Shown piece by piece: positions 15,419-24,019 of a stretch of DNA of 54,284 nucleotides. The stretch's first letter is position 1, and each line of letters opens with the position of its first letter. The notes under the pieces are model-generated. The model did not search any database. It saw only the letters and a program-made list of their open reading frames with translations, and had not been told where the DNA came from. This DNA is from an uncultured Prevotella sp. GTDB taxonomy: Bacteria > Bacteroidota > Bacteroidia > Bacteroidales > Bacteroidaceae. The position numbers were made by a program, and so were the translations under genes. Where the stretch lies: contig USHW01000012.1 in assembly GCA_900554545.1 (NCBI GenBank), positions 1 through 54,284 of the forward strand. The letters run 5' to 3'.

Positions 15419-15567
15419 AGAAGTTAAAGAAGTTAGGGGAAGTTATAGAAGTTAAAGACTAATGCATTGTCTGCTTGTCTCTCGTATCTTGTCAACTAAC
15501 GAGAGTGATGGCTTTGACTTCTTAGCGGGCGCAGCGAGCGCTAACTTCTTTAACTCCTTTAACTTCC
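15419..15567. repeat. family A inverted repeat, imperfect
   Basis: Left arm has AAGTTAAAGAAGTTAGGGG and ATAGAAGTTAAAGAC; the right arm has CTTTGACTTCTTAGC and AACTTCTTTAACTCC. The right arm holds the core AGCGGGCGCAGCGAGCGCT, itself a palindrome. It lies between two genes on the same strand. Confidence 0.75.
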
Positions 15568-15605
15568 GAATGACATTCATGAAACAAGATAAAAACCTTA
15601 CAACT

Positions 15606-17732
15606 ATGCGAAAAGTAAAAATGTTATTGGCCGCTATGCTGATGCCGTTGGCTGCTTTGGCGCAGACGGTGACATCGCCCGACGGCAACGTAGTGCTTAA
15701 TTTCTCGCTTGACAACGGGCGTCCTACGTATCAATTGGATTACAAGGGCAAGGCCGTAGTGAAGCCGAGCCACCTCGGACTGGAGCTTGCGAAAGACAAG
15801 CACGCCAGCAAGGGATTGGAGGAAACCGACCTTATGGACGGTTTCACCATTGTGAAGACCGACACGTCGTCGTTCGACGAGACGTGGAAACCTGTATGGG
15901 GAGAGACTGCAACCATACGCAACAACTACAAGGAGATGGCCGTTACTCTCAACCAACCAGCCACAAAGCGCAACATCGTCATACGTTTCCGCGTGTACAA
16001 TGATGGCATGGGCTTGCGCTACGAGTTCCCACAACAGAACGAACTCAACTATTTCATAATAAAAGAGGAGCACACACAGTTTGCAATGGCCGGCGACCAT
16101 AAGGCTTGGTGGATACCCGGCGACTATGACACGCAGGAGTATGACTACACCGAGTCGCGCCTTTCAGAGATACGTGGACTGATGAAGGGGGCGATAACTC
16201 CCAACTCGTCGCAGACCCCATTCTCGCCTACCGGCGTGCAGACGTCGCTCCAGATGAAGACCGACGACGGCCTTTACATCAACCTGCACGAGGCGGCGTG
16301 CGTAAATTACGCCACGATGCACCTCAACCTCGACGACAAGACGATGACCTTCGAGTCATGGCTTACACCCGACGCAACAGGCATGAAGGGCTACATCCAG
16401 ACACCGTTCAACACGCCGTGGCGCACCGTTATCGTTAGCGACGACGCCCGCGACATGCTCGCATCTAACCTTATCCTCAACCTGAACGAGCCTTGCGCCC
16501 TTGACGACGTTAGCTGGATACACCCCGTGAAGTACTGCGGCGTGTGGTGGGAGCTTATCGTCGGCCGCAACTCGTGGAGCTACACGAACGACTATCCGTC
16601 GGTTCGCTTGGGCGAGACCGACTACAGCAAGTGTACGCCTAACGGCACCCACGGAGCCAACAACGAGAATGTGAAGAAGTATATCGACTTCGCCGCCGCC
16701 AACGGACTCGACCAGGTGCTTGTCGAGGGATGGAACGAAGGCTGGGAAGACTGGATTGGACACTCTAAGTTTGACGTGTTCGACTTCATCACTCCGTATC
16801 CCGATTTCGACATAAAGATGCTCAACGACTATGCGCACTCAAAGGGAGTGAAGCTCATGATGCACCACGAGACCTCGGCGTCGGTAATGAACTACGAGCG
16901 TTGGATGGACAAGGCGTACAAGCTGATGAACCAATATGGCTACGACGCGGTTAAGAGCGGATACGTAGGCGACATGATTCCGAGGGGCGAGCATCATTAC
17001 AGCCAGACAATGAACAACCACTACCTGCACGCCGTAAAGGAAGCGGCCAAGCACCATATCATGGTGAACGCCCACGAGGCTACGCGCCCGACGGGACTCT
17101 GCCGCACATATCCCAACCTCATAGGCAACGAGAGTGCGCGCGGTACGGAGTACGAGTCGTTTGGCGGAAGCAAGCCTTTCCACACCGTAGTGCTGCCCTT
17201 CACGCGCCTGCAAGGCGGCCCGATGGACTACACTCCGGGCATTCTTGAGACGCAACTTGGCACGTGGAGCAAGAACACTTCATACGTCCGCACCACGCTC
17301 GTAGGCCAGCTGGCGCTTTACTGCACGATGTACAGCCCCTTGCAGATGGCTGCCGACCTGCCCGAACACTACGAGAAATACGCCGACGCGTTCCAGTTTA
17401 TAAAGGACGTTGCCGTTGACTGGGATGACTCGAAATATCTTGAGGCCGAGCCGGGCGACTACATCACCGTGGCGCGCAAGGCCAAGGGAACCGACAACTG
17501 GTTCATAGGCGGCAAGTGCGACGAGAACGGACACAAGTCAACCATAAAGCTCGACTTCCTCGACAAGGGCAAGAAATACGAGTGTACAATCTACGCCGAC
17601 GCGAAGGACGCACACTACGAGAAGAACCCCAAGGCGTACACCATAACGAAGAAGACCGTCAAGAAAGGTGACACCCTGAAGCTGACTGAGGCTCCCGGCG
17701 GCGGTTTCGCTGTGTCGCTCATTGCGAAGTGA
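15606..17732 (+). CDS. susB: GH97 alpha-glucosidase (SusB type)
   Basis: Secreted (probably periplasmic) retaining/inverting GH97 enzyme that releases glucose from maltooligosaccharides. 708 residues with signal MRKVKMLLAAMLMPLAALAQ. The N-terminal beta-sandwich (about 25-270) starts TVTSPDGNVVLNFSL; the TIM barrel has GLDQVLVEGWNEGWE, KLMMHHETSASVMNYE, VNAHEATRPTGLCRTYPNL and NESARGTEYES, which hold the conserved calcium-binding and catalytic glutamates. The C-terminal beta domain ends ETPGGG-like (EAPGGGFAVSLI). ATG at 15579 would add nine residues; the frame further upstream is repeat. The GH97 family also has alpha-galactosidases, but the neighbours favour alpha-glucosidase. Confidence 0.94.
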   Translation: MRKVKMLLAAMLMPLAALAQTVTSPDGNVVLNFSLDNGRPTYQLDYKGKAVVKPSHLGLELAKDKHASKGLEETDLMDGFTIVKTDTSSFDETWKPVWGETATIRNNYKEMAVTLNQPATKRNIVIRFRVYNDGMGLRYEFPQQNELNYFIIKEEHTQFAMAGDHKAWWIPGDYDTQEYDYTESRLSEIRGLMKGAITPNSSQTPFSPTGVQTSLQMKTDDGLYINLHEAACVNYATMHLNLDDKTMTFESWLTPDATGMKGYIQTPFNTPWRTVIVSDDARDMLASNLILNLNEPCALDDVSWIHPVKYCGVWWELIVGRNSWSYTNDYPSVRLGETDYSKCTPNGTHGANNENVKKYIDFAAANGLDQVLVEGWNEGWEDWIGHSKFDVFDFITPYPDFDIKMLNDYAHSKGVKLMMHHETSASVMNYERWMDKAYKLMNQYGYDAVKSGYVGDMIPRGEHHYSQTMNNHYLHAVKEAAKHHIMVNAHEATRPTGLCRTYPNLIGNESARGTEYESFGGSKPFHTVVLPFTRLQGGPMDYTPGILETQLGTWSKNTSYVRTTLVGQLALYCTMYSPLQMAADLPEHYEKYADAFQFIKDVAVDWDDSKYLEAEPGDYITVARKAKGTDNWFIGGKCDENGHKSTIKLDFLDKGKKYECTIYADAKDAHYEKNPKAYTITKKTVKKGDTLKLTEAPGGGFAVSLIAK

Positions 17733-17953
17733 CGGAAGTTCTATTGTATGTCGGACATGAGATTACAGATTTGCAGTCAAAAAAAATGATTGCAAACAGT
17801 GACAAGAGCTGTGTCCCTCGAAGGTTCTTATTGCAAATGGGCTGTATAGTTTTTGCCGATGTGCACCAGAACCTTACTCTTAGGAAATTAAAAAGACGGC
17901 TCTTCTGACATTGTGTGTAATAGCTTTAGTCCTAATTTATAGTACACTATCGC

Positions 17954-18097
17954 TTTCAAATGAGGCTCTCGGTAATTGTCATTCCGCGCTTCGACGCGGA
18001 ATCCAGAAAACACCGGGAATGCCCAATGACGCAGGTCGCATACAATGGATTCCGCGTCGAAGCGCGGAATGACAATTACCGAGAGCCTCGTTTGAAA
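17954..18097. repeat. family C hairpin repeat, 52-bp arms
   Basis: Left arm 17954-18005 and right arm 18046-18097, 51 of 52 bases complementary. The inner part TGTCATTCCGCG is shared with 10931-11046; the outer part GAGGCTCTCGGTAAT is shared with the window start, not with the 10931 copy. Confidence 0.92.
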
Positions 18098-18175
18098 ATA
18101 GATGAACAGTCGGTTATAATCCAATGTTCATTACGCGGAACTGAAAGTTGCTGTTAAGCAATATCACATGAACAT

Positions 18176-18259
18176 AAAAGACGGTCTTTCGCCTTGCAAA
18201 AGGCCGTCTTTCACCCTCTAAAAGGCCACCTTTTACAATGCAAAAGACGGCCTTTTGCA
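18176..18259. repeat. family B palindrome array
   Basis: Four words: AAAAGACGGTCTTTC, AAAAGGCCGTCTTTC, AAAAGGCCACCTTTT and AAAAGACGGCCTTTT, each 5-8 bases apart. Confidence 0.75.
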
Positions 18260-18294
18260 AGGCATTGGAAATCAAGACGTTACGAAACTGATAA

Positions 18295-20223
18295 ATGATG
18301 ACAAACATGAAGATGACAAACCTGTTGCTCGCAGGCGTCCTGTCGTTGGCTACGGCGCAGGAAGCCGCAGGACAGAATTACATGAAAGAAGTGGAATATT
18401 CGCCTGAAAAGACGACCTTCCAGCTGTTCGCCCCGAAGGATGCCAAGGCCGTTACTCTGCGCATCTATGCAGAGGGGCGGGGCGGCAAGCCGTTGAATAC
18501 GGTTACGATGAAGTATGACGGCCTTCTAAACTATACCGCGACGCTTGACGGCGACTTGAAAGGCAAGTTCTACACGTTCGACATCGGGCGCGGCGAATGC
18601 CCCGGAGTGTTCGCCAAGGCCGTAGGTGTGAACGGCAAGCGAGGCGCGATAGTGGACCTCGACGAGACCGACCCGGAGGGCTGGAGCACCGACCGCCTCA
18701 CCGAAAAGGTGAAGATGACCGACCTCGTTATCTACGAGATGCATCACCGCGATTTCTCCATCGACCCGTCGTCGGGCTTGAAATACAAGGGAAAGTTCCT
18801 CGCCCTGACCGAGCAGAAGGCCATTGACCACCTGAAAAAGCTCGGCGTCAACGCCGTGCACATACTGCCTTCGTTCGACTATGCGTCGGTTGACGAGACA
18901 CGGTTGGACACGCCGCAGTATAACTGGGGCTACGACCCGTTGAACTACAACGTGCCCGAAGGCTCTTATTCAACCAATCCTTATGAGCCGACGGCTCGCA
19001 TAAAGGAGTTCAAGCAGATGGTGCAGGCGTTGCACAAGGCCGGCATCCGTGTGATACTCGACGTCGTTTACAACCACACTTTCTACCTTGCAGGCAGCAA
19101 TTTCCAGCTGACTTACCCCGACGTATTCTACCGCAAGAAGGCCGACGGCACATGGTCGGACGGCTCGGGATGCGGCAACGAGACCGCCAGTGACCGCGAG
19201 CCGATGCGTAACTTCATGCTCCAGTCAATGCGTTACTGGGTTGACGAGTACCACATCGACGGCTTCCGTGTAGACCTGATGGGCGTGCACGACATAGAGA
19301 CTATGAACCAGATACGCGCCATGTTCGACCGCGAGTTCCCTGCAACGTTCATCTATGGCGAGGGCTGGAGCGCCGGAGCGTGCGCTTATCCCACTGAGAA
19401 ACTCGCCATGAAGGCCAACATGCAGCAGATGCCCGGCATCGCGGCGTTCGGCGACGAGATGCGCGACGCACTGCGCGGGCCGTTCAACGACGACCACAAG
19501 GGCGCGTTCATAGCCGGCATTCCGGGCAATGAGGAGAGCATAAAATTCGGCATCGTGGGCGCAATAGCCCATCCGCAGGTTGACAATTCAAAGGTGAATT
19601 ACAGCAAGGAGGCGTGGGCTTTGCAGCCTACACAGGCCATATCATACGTCAGTTGCCATGACGACATGTGCCTGGTTGACCGCCTCCGCGCCAGCGTTCC
19701 CGGCATAACGCAGGACGAACTCATACGCCTCGACCTGCTGGCGCAGACCGCCGTGTTCACGTCTCAGGGCGTACCGTTCATTCAGGCAGGCGAAGAAGCC
19801 CTGCGTGACAAGAAGGGCGTGCACAACAGTTTCAACTCCCCGGACAGCATCAACCGCATAGACTGGACTAATCTGGAGAAATATCCGCAGGTGTTCAGCT
19901 ATTACAGCAACCTCATTTCGATGCGCAAGAACCACCCGGCGTTCCGCCTCGGCAATGCCGAATGCGTGCGCAAGCACCTTGAGTTCCTGCCAACGGCAGA
20001 CTGTCTCGTGGCTTTCCGCCTGAAAGGAAACGCCGGAGGCGACAGCTGGAAGAACATTGTCGTGATACTGAACTCGGCCAAGCAGGCGCGCAACATTGAC
20101 ATTCCCGAGGGCAACTACACCGTAGTGTGCCGCGACGGGGTTATCAACGAGTCCGGACTCGGCACCGTAACAGGTTCCAAAGTCAGCGTTCCGGCACAGT
20201 CGGCAGTGATTTTACATGAGTGA
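18295..20223 (+). CDS. pullulanase, type I (GH13)
   Basis: Predicted secreted debranching enzyme that hydrolyses alpha-1,6 links of pullulan and limit dextrins. 642 residues: signal peptide through about residue 27, CBM48-like domain (about 30-130, TTFQLFAPKDAKAVTLRIYA), then the GH13 barrel with YNWGYDPLNYNVPEGSYSTNP (209-229, the type I pullulanase signature), DVVYNHT (256-262), DGFRVDLMG with nucleophile D327, FIYGEGW with acid/base E356 and SCHDD (H455, D456). It is shorter than many pullulanases because extra N-terminal binding domains are absent. Several ATGs (18295, 18298, 18307) are possible and all keep the signal peptide. Confidence 0.94.
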   Translation: MMTNMKMTNLLLAGVLSLATAQEAAGQNYMKEVEYSPEKTTFQLFAPKDAKAVTLRIYAEGRGGKPLNTVTMKYDGLLNYTATLDGDLKGKFYTFDIGRGECPGVFAKAVGVNGKRGAIVDLDETDPEGWSTDRLTEKVKMTDLVIYEMHHRDFSIDPSSGLKYKGKFLALTEQKAIDHLKKLGVNAVHILPSFDYASVDETRLDTPQYNWGYDPLNYNVPEGSYSTNPYEPTARIKEFKQMVQALHKAGIRVILDVVYNHTFYLAGSNFQLTYPDVFYRKKADGTWSDGSGCGNETASDREPMRNFMLQSMRYWVDEYHIDGFRVDLMGVHDIETMNQIRAMFDREFPATFIYGEGWSAGACAYPTEKLAMKANMQQMPGIAAFGDEMRDALRGPFNDDHKGAFIAGIPGNEESIKFGIVGAIAHPQVDNSKVNYSKEAWALQPTQAISYVSCHDDMCLVDRLRASVPGITQDELIRLDLLAQTAVFTSQGVPFIQAGEEALRDKKGVHNSFNSPDSINRIDWTNLEKYPQVFSYYSNLISMRKNHPAFRLGNAECVRKHLEFLPTADCLVAFRLKGNAGGDSWKNIVVILNSAKQARNIDIPEGNYTVVCRDGVINESGLGTVTGSKVSVPAQSAVILHE

Positions 20224-20230
20224 ATTAAGA

Positions 20231-20377
20231 ATTAAAAGAAGTCAGAGAAGTTATAGAAGTTAAAGCCAAATGCTTTGCTTTTTGCAACAAATGATGACGT
20301 GTAAACGGACAAGCCGTGTCAAAATTACAAGGCATTTGGCTTTAACTTCTATAACTACTCTACCTTCTATAACTTCT
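20231..20377. repeat. family A inverted repeat
   Basis: Left arm includes GAAGTTATAGAAGTTAAAGCC, the right arm GGCTTTAACTTCTATAAC and CTTCTATAACTTCT. The arms match in wording specific to this copy (ATAGAAG), unlike neighbouring copies. It lies between pullulanase and neopullulanase genes on one strand. Confidence 0.8.
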
Positions 20378-20391
20378 AAAAATATCCACCA

Positions 20392-22284
20392 ATGAAAAAA
20401 ACAATCTTATCTTTAGCATTATTGTTAGGCTTTATGGCAACCAATGCGGCGGTCAAGGTTGACCGCATTGACCCCACCAACTGGTTCGTCGGCATGAAGA
20501 ACCCGTCTCTCCAGCTGATGGTTTACGGCGAAGGCATATCGTCTGCCGACGTCACTACCGACTATGCAGGCGTCAAAGTGGACAGTATCGTGCGCCTTGA
20601 CAGCCCCAACTACCTGCTGGTTTACCTCAACCTCGACGGCGCGCAGCCCGGAGAGATGACCCTGAACTTCAAGAACGGCAAGCAGACAAAGAAGGTTAAG
20701 TATGAGCTGAAGGCACGTGAGAAGCGCGGAGAGGAGCGCATCGGCTTCACAAACGCCGACGTTCTGTACATGCTTATGCCCGACCGCTTTGCCGACGGAG
20801 ACCCTAACAACAACGACATCAAGGGACTTTACACCTACAAGACCGACCGTTCGCAGCCCAGCCTGCGCCATGGTGGCGACCTGGAGGGCATCCGCCAGCA
20901 TCTCGATTACTTCAAGGAGCTTGGCGTTACGGCGCTCTGGTTCACCCCGGTGCTTGAAAACAATTCGCCCGACGGCAACGGTTCGAGCACGTATCACGGC
21001 TATGCGACCACCGACTACTACCGTGTTGACCCACGTTTCGGCACGAACGAGGAGTACAAACGCCTCTGCGACGAGGCCCACTCTAAAGGACTGAAGGTTG
21101 TGATGGACATGATTTTCAACCACTGCGGCTTTGAACACCCGTGGGTTGCCGACATGCCGTCGCGCGACTGGCTGAATACGCCGGAATGGCTTGACGCACG
21201 CAAGGACAAGACCAAGCCCGAAGTGAACGACAAGTACCTGCAAACCTCATACAAGCTGACGCCCATCGTTGACCCGTATGCAAGCAAGGTGGACTTCAAG
21301 GAGACTGTAGAGGGATGGTTTGTGCCGACGATGCCCGACCTGAACCAGAAGAACCCGCACGTGATGACTTACCTCATACAGAACAGCGAGTGGTGGATTG
21401 AGACCGTGGGCATCGACGGAATACGCATGGACACTTATCCATACGCCGACGCCGAGGGCATGGCAATGTGGATGAAGACGCTCGGCGAGGAGTATCCCAA
21501 CTTCAACGTGGTGGGCGAAACGTGGGTTACCGAGCCTGCATATACCGCCGCATGGCAGAAGGACTCTAAAATATCGAACAGCAACAGCTATCTTGGCACG
21601 GTGATGGACTTCAGCTTCTACGACAAGATTAACCAGGCGAAGCGCGAGGACACCGACGGTTTCACCACCGGAATGAACCGCATTTACAACAACTTTGTGT
21701 ACGACTACCTCTATCCTAACCCGTCGAGCGTGATGGCGTTCATCGAGAACCACGACACCGACCGCTTCCTCGGAAACGGCAAGGACTCAACGGCGTTGAA
21801 GCAGGCGTTGGCAATCCTGCTCACCGTAAACCGCATTCCGCAGCTGTATTACGGCACGGAGGTGCTGATGAACGGCACCAAGGAGGTTACCGACGGCAAC
21901 GTGCGCAAGGACTTCCCGGGCGGTTTCCCTGGCGACGAGCGCAGCGCTTTCACTGCCGAAGGCCGCACACGGGCGGAGAACGCGATGTTTACCTGGTTGA
22001 GCAAACTGCTCCACTGGCGTCAGGGCAACGACGTTATCGTGAAGGGAAAGCAGACCCAGTTCATCCCATACAACGGCGTTTACGTGGTTGCTCGGCAGTA
22101 TAACGGCAAGACGGTGATGACCGTTGTCAACGGCACTCGCAAGCAGGCGGCTCTCGCAGTTAAGCGTTACGCCGAGGTAATCGGTGCGAATACGGCCGCA
22201 ACCGACGTGCTTACAGGCAAGACAGTGTCGCTTGTTGACGACGTGCAGCTTGCTCCGCGCGACGTGATGATACTCGAGTTCTGA
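20392..22284 (+). CDS. susA: neopullulanase/alpha-amylase (SusA type, GH13)
   Basis: Predicted periplasmic enzyme that cuts maltooligosaccharides and pullulan. 630 residues, close to the 617 of Bacteroides thetaiotaomicron SusA. Signal peptide MKKTILSLALLLGFMATNAA, an immunoglobulin-like N-terminal domain (about 22-110, DPTNWFVGMKNPSLQLMVYG), then the GH13 barrel: MLMPDRFADGD, VVMDMIFNHCG, DGIRMDTYP with nucleophile D347, VVGETW with E376 and FIENHDTDR. The C-terminal beta domain follows. It closes the starch block; no susR regulator or SusCD pair is adjacent. Confidence 0.94.
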   Translation: MKKTILSLALLLGFMATNAAVKVDRIDPTNWFVGMKNPSLQLMVYGEGISSADVTTDYAGVKVDSIVRLDSPNYLLVYLNLDGAQPGEMTLNFKNGKQTKKVKYELKAREKRGEERIGFTNADVLYMLMPDRFADGDPNNNDIKGLYTYKTDRSQPSLRHGGDLEGIRQHLDYFKELGVTALWFTPVLENNSPDGNGSSTYHGYATTDYYRVDPRFGTNEEYKRLCDEAHSKGLKVVMDMIFNHCGFEHPWVADMPSRDWLNTPEWLDARKDKTKPEVNDKYLQTSYKLTPIVDPYASKVDFKETVEGWFVPTMPDLNQKNPHVMTYLIQNSEWWIETVGIDGIRMDTYPYADAEGMAMWMKTLGEEYPNFNVVGETWVTEPAYTAAWQKDSKISNSNSYLGTVMDFSFYDKINQAKREDTDGFTTGMNRIYNNFVYDYLYPNPSSVMAFIENHDTDRFLGNGKDSTALKQALAILLTVNRIPQLYYGTEVLMNGTKEVTDGNVRKDFPGGFPGDERSAFTAEGRTRAENAMFTWLSKLLHWRQGNDVIVKGKQTQFIPYNGVYVVARQYNGKTVMTVVNGTRKQAALAVKRYAEVIGANTAATDVLTGKTVSLVDDVQLAPRDVMILEF

Positions 22285-22291
22285 TATATTC

Positions 22292-22456
22292 GGTAGTTAA
22301 AGAAGTAAAAGGAGTTAACGCTCCCTGCGGTCGCTAAGGAGTTAAAGACATTGCCTGTGTCTGTAGACAAGGGACGAGATACAAGCAGGCAAGGCATTTG
22401 TCTTTAACTCCTTAGCGACCGCAGGGAGCGTTAACTTCTCTAACTCCTTTAACTCC
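22292..22456. repeat. family A inverted repeat with palindromic core
   Basis: Core arms 22311-22350 and 22399-22438 match at 39 of 40 bases, containing CGCTCCCTGCGGTCGCT. The loop contains a family G fragment, GACAAGGGACGAGATACAAG. It sits between convergent genes, like the copy at 8397. Confidence 0.9.
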
Positions 22457-22469
22457 TAATAAGAAAAAA

Positions 22470-23408
22470 TCACTTTTTCTTGAGCACGAGTCCGTCATTG
22501 ACGTAACAGTCGCCAAACTCTTCGTCGCCGGTCAGCGTGACATCGCTTACGGTCAGTGTGTTTTTCGCAGGGTCAACGGTCAGCATGGCGGTGTAAATAT
22601 GTCCGTCGCGGCTGCTCACAAAGGTTATTCCGGCCTTGTTGCCGTTGGGTTTGCAGGCCGTGATTGAGCAGTCGTCAACCCTGTCACCGAAGCCGACGTG
22701 TATCATCCCGTAGCACTTTATGTCGTTGTAATCGGCGTCAGTTCCGTCGATAGTCATGCCGTACAAGTCGAGTTCGGCCTTTGCTTCGTAGCCGTTGCCT
22801 GTCGCAGTCCACACTCCTTTGAACGGTTTTTCCCCGGCTGTAGCGGCCTGCTGCCGTGCAGGAATGGGCACGTTGCGCAGTTCTATGTATCGGTCTACGT
22901 AGCCGTTCGCCCCCTCGTGCGTCCTTGTGCGCAGCTGGAGCAGGCTCATTGTGGTGCCGTTTTCGGGCAGGTCGAACAGCGCGTAGATGCATTTCACGGG
23001 CACTCCGGGTTCAAAGTCGAAGTCGCCGTTGCCCACAGTCGTCAGGTTTTTGCCCACGATACTGCGGCTGGCATACTCGTTTCCGTCGCTGTAAAACGTC
23101 TTCATCTTGTTGAAATCATACACGCGCACGGTCTCGTCGCCTGTATTCGTGACGGTTATCTCAACGCCGCAGAAGTCCTTTTGCCACGTCACGCCCTTGT
23201 AATCGACCTCGAAGCCCGGCAATTTGTTAACTATTTTCACGTTGCCCACGGTCTTGGTCTGCCCTGACGACTTCTTGGATGATGACGGAGTGTCAAGCAC
23301 TTTGTTTACGGCTTTGCCTAATTTCTTGAAGAACTGCGCCTCAGCCTTTATCGGCGCGAGGGCGAAGGCGGCCAGCATTGTCATGGCCGCGATGCTCATT
23401 CTGTTCAT
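22470..23408 (-). CDS. secreted protein of unknown function
   Basis: 312 residues. Signal peptide MNRMSIAAMTMLAAFALAPIKAEAQ, followed by FFKKLGKAVNKVLD and a Ser/Lys linker (about 26-55), an opening seen in several Bacteroidales secreted proteins. The middle (about 60-190) looks like an immunoglobulin-like fold (VEITVTNTGDETVRVYDF, VPVKCIYALFDLPENG), and the end (about 200-312) like a lipocalin-like or calycin-type domain (FKGVWTATGNGYEAKAELDLYGM). No family is named with confidence. The frame is open 17 codons upstream, but the ATG at 23408 starts a proper signal peptide. It converges on susA across a large hairpin. Confidence 0.8.
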   Translation of the reverse strand: MNRMSIAAMTMLAAFALAPIKAEAQFFKKLGKAVNKVLDTPSSSKKSSGQTKTVGNVKIVNKLPGFEVDYKGVTWQKDFCGVEITVTNTGDETVRVYDFNKMKTFYSDGNEYASRSIVGKNLTTVGNGDFDFEPGVPVKCIYALFDLPENGTTMSLLQLRTRTHEGANGYVDRYIELRNVPIPARQQAATAGEKPFKGVWTATGNGYEAKAELDLYGMTIDGTDADYNDIKCYGMIHVGFGDRVDDCSITACKPNGNKAGITFVSSRDGHIYTAMLTVDPAKNTLTVSDVTLTGDEEFGDCYVNDGLVLKKK

Positions 23409-23456
23409 AACAGGTGTGTTTTTGTTTATATTTATTAATAATGTTAATGAATGTTG

Positions 23457-23464
23457 CAAAGATA
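23457..23464 (-). promoter_or_regulatory. -7 box for the secreted protein at 22470-23408
   Basis: TATCTTTG on the minus strand, 49 bases before the start. No clear -33 element. Confidence 0.45.
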
Positions 23465-23540
23465 ATGTGGATTGTCTGATAATTATTTTCCCTCCACTAT
23501 TTTAACATTTCTTTAACATACTCGTGCCTTTTGCATATAT

Positions 23541-23567
23541 CAGATGCCGCATTGTCTGCGGCATCTG
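23541..23567. repeat. short hairpin CAGATGCCGCA
   Basis: CAGATGCCGCA pairs perfectly with TGCGGCATCTG around the loop TTGTC. The stem shares the ATGCCGCA core with the repeat at the window start, so it may be a minimal family C relative. Confidence 0.6.
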
Positions 23568-23633
23568 GATTTTGCCGGCAGAATAGGACGGATGAGTCTG
23601 ATAAGGCTCATGAAGCCAATCGGGCGTGATTTT

Positions 23634-23737
23634 AATTGAGAACGGAGAATTGGGAATGGATAATTATGATTACCTTTGATAAAAAACAACCGCAAGGGTA
23701 ATCATAATTATCCATTCCCAATTCTCCGTTCTCAATT
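23634..23737. repeat. family D inverted repeat, perfect 41-bp arms
   Basis: Left arm 23634-23674, right arm 23697-23737, 41 of 41 bases complementary, loop 22 bases. Arms consist of AATTGAGAACGGAG, AATTGGGAATGG and ATAATTATGATTACC. Confidence 0.92.
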
Positions 23738-23758
23738 CAATATACGGCAAATGGCACT

Positions 23759-23822
23759 GCAAAAGGCCGTCTTTTGCACGCTGAAAGGCCACCTTTTACA
23801 ATGCGAAAGGTGGCCTTTTGCA
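23759..23822. repeat. family B palindrome array
   Basis: AAAAGGCCGTCTTTT, GAAAGGCCACCTTTT and GAAAGGTGGCCTTTT with short spacers. The second and third words are reverse complements. Confidence 0.75.
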
Positions 23823-24019
23823 ACGCATGGGGAAAGTCCGTGCAAAACAAGTGTTTTTAGTCGGGAAAAAGACCGGCCTCCTTGTGGCATGTCGGCCGTA
23901 AGCTGTTGCTGGTCCTTGCATGGCGAACGGCCGTTGCGTATGTGCCATCCATAAAGATAAATGGCGCATCCATGAGGATGCGCCATTCGTTATTACGCTC
24001 GATTGTGTTGCGTTTCCGC

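Larger units (their letters stand above)
17733..18294. other. gene-free spacer between susB and the pullulanase gene
   Basis: 562 bases. The first 220 show nothing I can assign (TTGCAAA and TAGTTTTTG motifs, but no clean promoter). A family C hairpin (17954-18097) and a family B array (18176-18259) fill the rest. The 65- and 78-codon frames here are repeat. Confidence 0.75.
23409..24019. other. gene-free stretch with hairpin, family D and family B repeats
   Basis: Holds the promoter box of the minus-strand secreted protein, a small ATGCCGCA hairpin (23541-23567), a perfect family D inverted repeat, a family B array, and at 23939-23983 a further short inverted pair (GCGCATCC...GGATGCGC). The plus-strand 92- and 101-codon frames here are repeat and shadow. 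Confidence 0.75.

Noticed and set aside
15579..15605. Upstream ATG for the GH97 gene
   Set aside because: It adds nine polar residues before the signal peptide; possible, but the later ATG at 15606 gives a more typical signal sequence.
23671..23678. TACCTTTG as a promoter -7 box
   Set aside because: It lies at the inner edge of a family D inverted-repeat arm, has no gene downstream and no -33 element; chance match.
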